Shown piece after piece: positions 6,162-8,404 of a DNA stretch of 8,404 bases. Under the pieces are notes generated by a model that saw nothing but the letters and a program-made list of their open reading frames with translations, was not told where the DNA came from and did not search any database. A program made the translations under genes and the position numbers. This DNA is from Burkholderiales bacterium (lineage in GTDB: Bacteria > Pseudomonadota > Gammaproteobacteria > Burkholderiales > Burkholderiaceae_E), in assembly GCA_020348765.1 (NCBI GenBank), contig CP070753.1, positions 840,106 to 848,509 of the forward strand, read 5' to 3'. Every line of letters begins with the position of its first letter. The stretch's first letter is position 1.

Positions 6162-6491
6162 GACTGGGCTTACACCGTGCTGTGGAGCCTGGGGGCGGCG
6201 CTGGCGATCGTCGCACTGGCCTGGCTGATCGCGCGGCCGCGCCCCTCGGCCACCGCGCGCACCAGGGCCGGGGCGCGGGCCGCCGCGGACCCGAAGACCG
6301 CCTCTGCCGCGGATGCGAAGACCGCCTCTGTCGCGGACGCGACGATCGCTTCCGCCGCTGCACCGAGCGGACGCGACAAGGTCGCAACCTGGGTCGCTAC
6401 CGGCGTGGCAACCGAGGTCGCCACCGCGGGCACCCAGAGCGCACCCGATGCCGGTACCGAATTGGAAACCGTTGAACCGAGGACTCAACCG
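6162..6491 (+). other. Open, low-complexity spacer or N-terminal extension before the ATP-grasp gene
   Basis: This 330-bp stretch is open in the same frame as the ATP-grasp gene from a GTG at 6177, 15 bp after the nitrilase stop. If translated, it would give a hydrophobic segment (LWSLGAALAIVALAWLIA, a plausible membrane anchor) and then some 80 Ala/Thr-rich residues before M at 6492. For translation: the first 25 codons have high third-position GC and a transmembrane-like composition. Against: there is no clear ribosome site before 6177, there is a good GAGGA site before the ATG at 6492, and the core protein begins at once after that ATG. Short tandem repeats here also resemble the habit of the other spacers in this window. 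I favour non-coding or only partly coding, without certainty. Confidence 0.45.
6285..6356. repeat. Three 24-bp tandem repeats
   Basis: Units at 6285-6308, 6309-6332 and 6333-6356 begin GCGGACCCGAAGACCG, GCGGATGCGAAGACCG and GCGGACGCGACGATCG. The first two differ at only a few bases and the third is more diverged. Read in the ATP-grasp frame they encode an 8-residue motif of the form AADAKTAS. The 24-bp period preserves that frame, so they could be a protein linker repeat or a spacer repeat that happens to stay open. Confidence 0.75.
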
Positions 6492-7952
6492 ATGGACAAG
6501 ATCACGAACATGTCGGACATGCGCCTGTTCTTCCACCGCAACCAGCGCCCGATCTATTTCATCAGCGCCACCAACTTCAATCTCGCCGGCATGGACGAGC
6601 GGGTGCCGCATTTCAAGCACATCAACTACATCGACTGCTATGACGGGCGGCACCCGAACGTGTTCGTGCCCAGCGAGCAGCCGCATCCCGAGTTCGAGAG
6701 CATCGAGGACATCAACAACTACCTGCTGCAGCACAAGGAGGTCATCGACTACATCAAGGGGCGCGGCGGCAAGCCGGTGGCGATCTTCCTGATGTTCGAC
6801 GAGAAGACCGAGCAGCTGTGCAAGGAGCTCGACATCGAACTGTGGTTCCCGCCGGCCTCGCTGCGCACGCGATGCGACAACAAGATGGAGACGGTGCGCA
6901 TCGGCAACAAGGCCGGCGTGCCCAGCGTGCCGAACGTGCTGGCCAGGGTCGACAGCTACCAGCACCTGCTCGAGCTCGCCGCCCAGGGCGGACTGGGCAC
7001 CGACCTGGTGATCCAGACCGCGTTCGGGGACTCCGGGCACACCACGTTCTTCATCGCCAACGAAGACCAGTGGAAGGCGCATTCCGACGAGATCGTCAAC
7101 GATCCCGAAGTCAAGATCATGAAGCGCATCAACTGCCGCGGCGGCACGCTCGAGGCCTGCGTGACCCGGTGCGGCACCGTGGTCGGGCCGCTGCTGACCG
7201 AGATCGTCGGGGCCAGGGAGCTGACGCCCTACAAGGGCGGCTGGTGCGGCAACGAGGTGTTCCCGGGCGCGTTCTCGCAGAAGGCGCGCTTCACAGCCCG
7301 CGACTATGCGTACAAGTTCGGCAACCAGCTGCTGGAGGAAGGCTACCGCGGCTATTTCGACCTGGACTTCCTGATCGACGTCGAGACCGACGAGGTCTAC
7401 CTGGGCGAGCTGAACCCGCGCATCTGCGGCGCCAGCCCGATGACCAACCATGCGGCATTCGCCTACGCGGACGCGCCACTCTTCTTCTATCACCTGCTCG
7501 AATACAGCGGCGCGGAATTCGAGCTCGACGTCGAGTCGATGAACCAGCGCTGGAAGGACCCCAAGTACATCGACAGCTGGAGCCAGCTGGTCATGAAGCA
7601 CACCGAGGACACGGTCGACATCGTGGAAGCCGCCCCCGAGAGCGGCATCTACCGCATGGACGACGCCGGCCGAGTCGCCTATCACCGCTTCGACTATCAC
7701 CGGATGGCGGTCGAGAGCGAGCGCGAGGCATTCTTCCTGCGCATCACGGGCCCGGGCGATTACCGATACGAAGGTGCCGACCTCGGCATCCTGATCACCC
7801 GCGGCCGCTCGATGAACGAAGACTTCAAGCTCAACCAGCGGGCCCAGAACTGGATCCACGGCATCAAGTCGCTGTACCGCGGCAAGCCGCTCGGCGCAGT
7901 GCAGGATGTCGCCGAGTCGATCCCGAGCGCGGGCTCGTACAAGATCCTGTGA
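6492..7952 (+). CDS. ATP-grasp domain ligase, substrate unknown
   Basis: From the ATG at 6492 the protein has 486 residues and the layout of an ATP-grasp enzyme, which joins a carboxylate to an amine or similar nucleophile through an acyl-phosphate. An N-terminal pre-domain (1-125) includes FISATNFNL and the INYIDCYDGRHPNVFVP block. The ATP-grasp part follows: DNKMETVRIGNKAGVP (129-144), a Gly/Ser/Thr loop in IQTAFGDSGHTTFFI (174-188), KIMKRINCRGGTLE (208-221), and the metal-binding strand pair DLDFLID (290-296) and GELNPRICGASP (305-316, with E306 and N308). Homologues are, in my memory, often labelled biotin carboxylase, but nothing here supports a carboxylase role: no biotin carrier or carboxyltransferase gene is in view. 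This start has GAGGA 8 nt upstream. An in-frame GTG at 6177 would add 105 residues. The Ntn-hydrolase gene starts 13 bp after its stop, so the two are almost certainly cotranscribed. Confidence 0.85.
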   Translation: MDKITNMSDMRLFFHRNQRPIYFISATNFNLAGMDERVPHFKHINYIDCYDGRHPNVFVPSEQPHPEFESIEDINNYLLQHKEVIDYIKGRGGKPVAIFLMFDEKTEQLCKELDIELWFPPASLRTRCDNKMETVRIGNKAGVPSVPNVLARVDSYQHLLELAAQGGLGTDLVIQTAFGDSGHTTFFIANEDQWKAHSDEIVNDPEVKIMKRINCRGGTLEACVTRCGTVVGPLLTEIVGARELTPYKGGWCGNEVFPGAFSQKARFTARDYAYKFGNQLLEEGYRGYFDLDFLIDVETDEVYLGELNPRICGASPMTNHAAFAYADAPLFFYHLLEYSGAEFELDVESMNQRWKDPKYIDSWSQLVMKHTEDTVDIVEAAPESGIYRMDDAGRVAYHRFDYHRMAVESEREAFFLRITGPGDYRYEGADLGILITRGRSMNEDFKLNQRAQNWIHGIKSLYRGKPLGAVQDVAESIPSAGSYKIL

Positions 7953-7965
7953 ACGGAAGCGGCGC

Positions 7966-8404
7966 GTGTCGCTGATCCAGAGCCAGTCGCTGCTGTTTCG
8001 CGCGGTTGCCGAGTCACGGCCCGGACCGGCGTGGCAGGCGCTCTTCAGCGAGTTCTGGCCGGCCTATCAGCGCTGGTACCTGCAGAGCAGCGACACCGAA
8101 CGCCCCTATTACCTGCGTTGCCTGATGGCGCTGCGCGAGCACATGCCCGAGCTGCTCGGCACCTACGAGACGCTGGTCGAGCTGGCCGGCGGCGGCGACC
8201 TGGAGGCCCGGTTCCTGTCGCTCTACTGCCCGCCGCCGTACGTGTCGGCCTGCTCGCAGGCCGCCTGGGCCGGCCCGCAGCCGATGCTGGTGCGCAACTA
8301 CGACTATCCGGCCGAGCTGTGTGAAGGCGTGATCCTGCACACCGCGTGGAACGGGCGCAAGGTGATGGGCGTCAGCGACTGCGCCTGGGGGCTGCTCGAT
8401 GGCA
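7966..8404 (+). CDS. C45/Ntn-hydrolase-type acyltransferase or amide hydrolase (3' end outside window)
   Basis: The first 146 residues are present and the frame stays open to the window edge. The start is the GTG at 7966, with GGAAG 6 nt upstream; it lies 13 bp after the ATP-grasp stop. The block SACSQAAW...MLVRNYDYP (94-114) followed by SDCAWGLLDG (137-146) matches the cysteine Ntn-hydrolase fold of penicillin acyltransferases and linear-amide C-N hydrolases. C96 is the candidate nucleophile, which would be freed by self-cleavage between A95 and C96. A propeptide of about 95 residues is close in size to that of fungal isopenicillin-N acyltransferase. Such enzymes cleave or exchange an acyl group on an amine. 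The substrate cannot be read from this fragment. An alternative is a non-cleaving relative. The protein is not secreted, as no signal peptide is seen. Confidence 0.78.
   Translation, partial: MSLIQSQSLLFRAVAESRPGPAWQALFSEFWPAYQRWYLQSSDTERPYYLRCLMALREHMPELLGTYETLVELAGGGDLEARFLSLYCPPPYVSACSQAAWAGPQPMLVRNYDYPAELCEGVILHTAWNGRKVMGVSDCAWGLLDG

Noticed and set aside
5016..7859. Very long open frame (947 codons) on the minus strand opposite the nitrilase and ATP-grasp genes
   Set aside because: It mirrors two genes with intact catalytic motifs. Its own translation shows no family motifs, and long antisense frames are common at this GC content.

Overview
The window is about two thirds GC, with strong third-position GC in the genes. 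The gene content looks proteobacterial: an EhuB-type ectoine-binding protein, a DUF3750 protein, a GabT-like aminotransferase and a MocR-type regulator. The ectoine uptake gene suggests a bacterium exposed to salt stress. The sequence does not let me name a genus, although halophilic or halotolerant Gammaproteobacteria would fit.

Layout. From 1 to 506 on the minus strand is the 5' part of ehuB, which runs off the left edge. A 526-bp spacer (507-1032) follows, holding a tandem repeat of about 15/30 bp, a candidate ehuB promoter and a small palindrome. A membrane-anchored DUF3750 protein (1033-1866, plus) converges on and overlaps by 38 bp a GabT-family transaminase (1829-3145, minus). That transaminase is divergent from a MocR/GabR-type regulator (3300-4805, plus). 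The 154-bp region between those two genes carries two different direct-repeat elements, the likely operators. After the regulator comes a 285-bp spacer with nine copies of a strictly 14-bp-periodic repeat. Then three plus-strand genes form a probable operon: a nitrilase-superfamily amidohydrolase (5091-6161), an ATP-grasp ligase (6492-7952) and an Ntn-hydrolase/C45-type acyltransferase-like gene (7966 to beyond the right edge).

Function. The gabT/mocR pair looks like a self-contained module for an amino-group substrate (GABA or a related omega-amine). It may relate to ectoine breakdown, because MocR-type regulators (EnuR) and aminotransferases belong to known ectoine catabolic clusters, but nothing here proves that link. 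The three-gene set at the right is the most novel part. One enzyme class forms amide-type bonds (ATP-grasp) and two cleave or exchange amide bonds (nitrilase and Ntn hydrolase), which suggests a small amide or peptide-like metabolite pathway that I do not recognise.

A second theme is repeats in the spacers. Three of the longer gaps carry short tandem repeats, and two of them share the same 14-mer, GCCAATGCTGCGGT or its one- or two-base variants. The third repeat lies in an open stretch ahead of the ATP-grasp gene, which makes that gene's start ambiguous.
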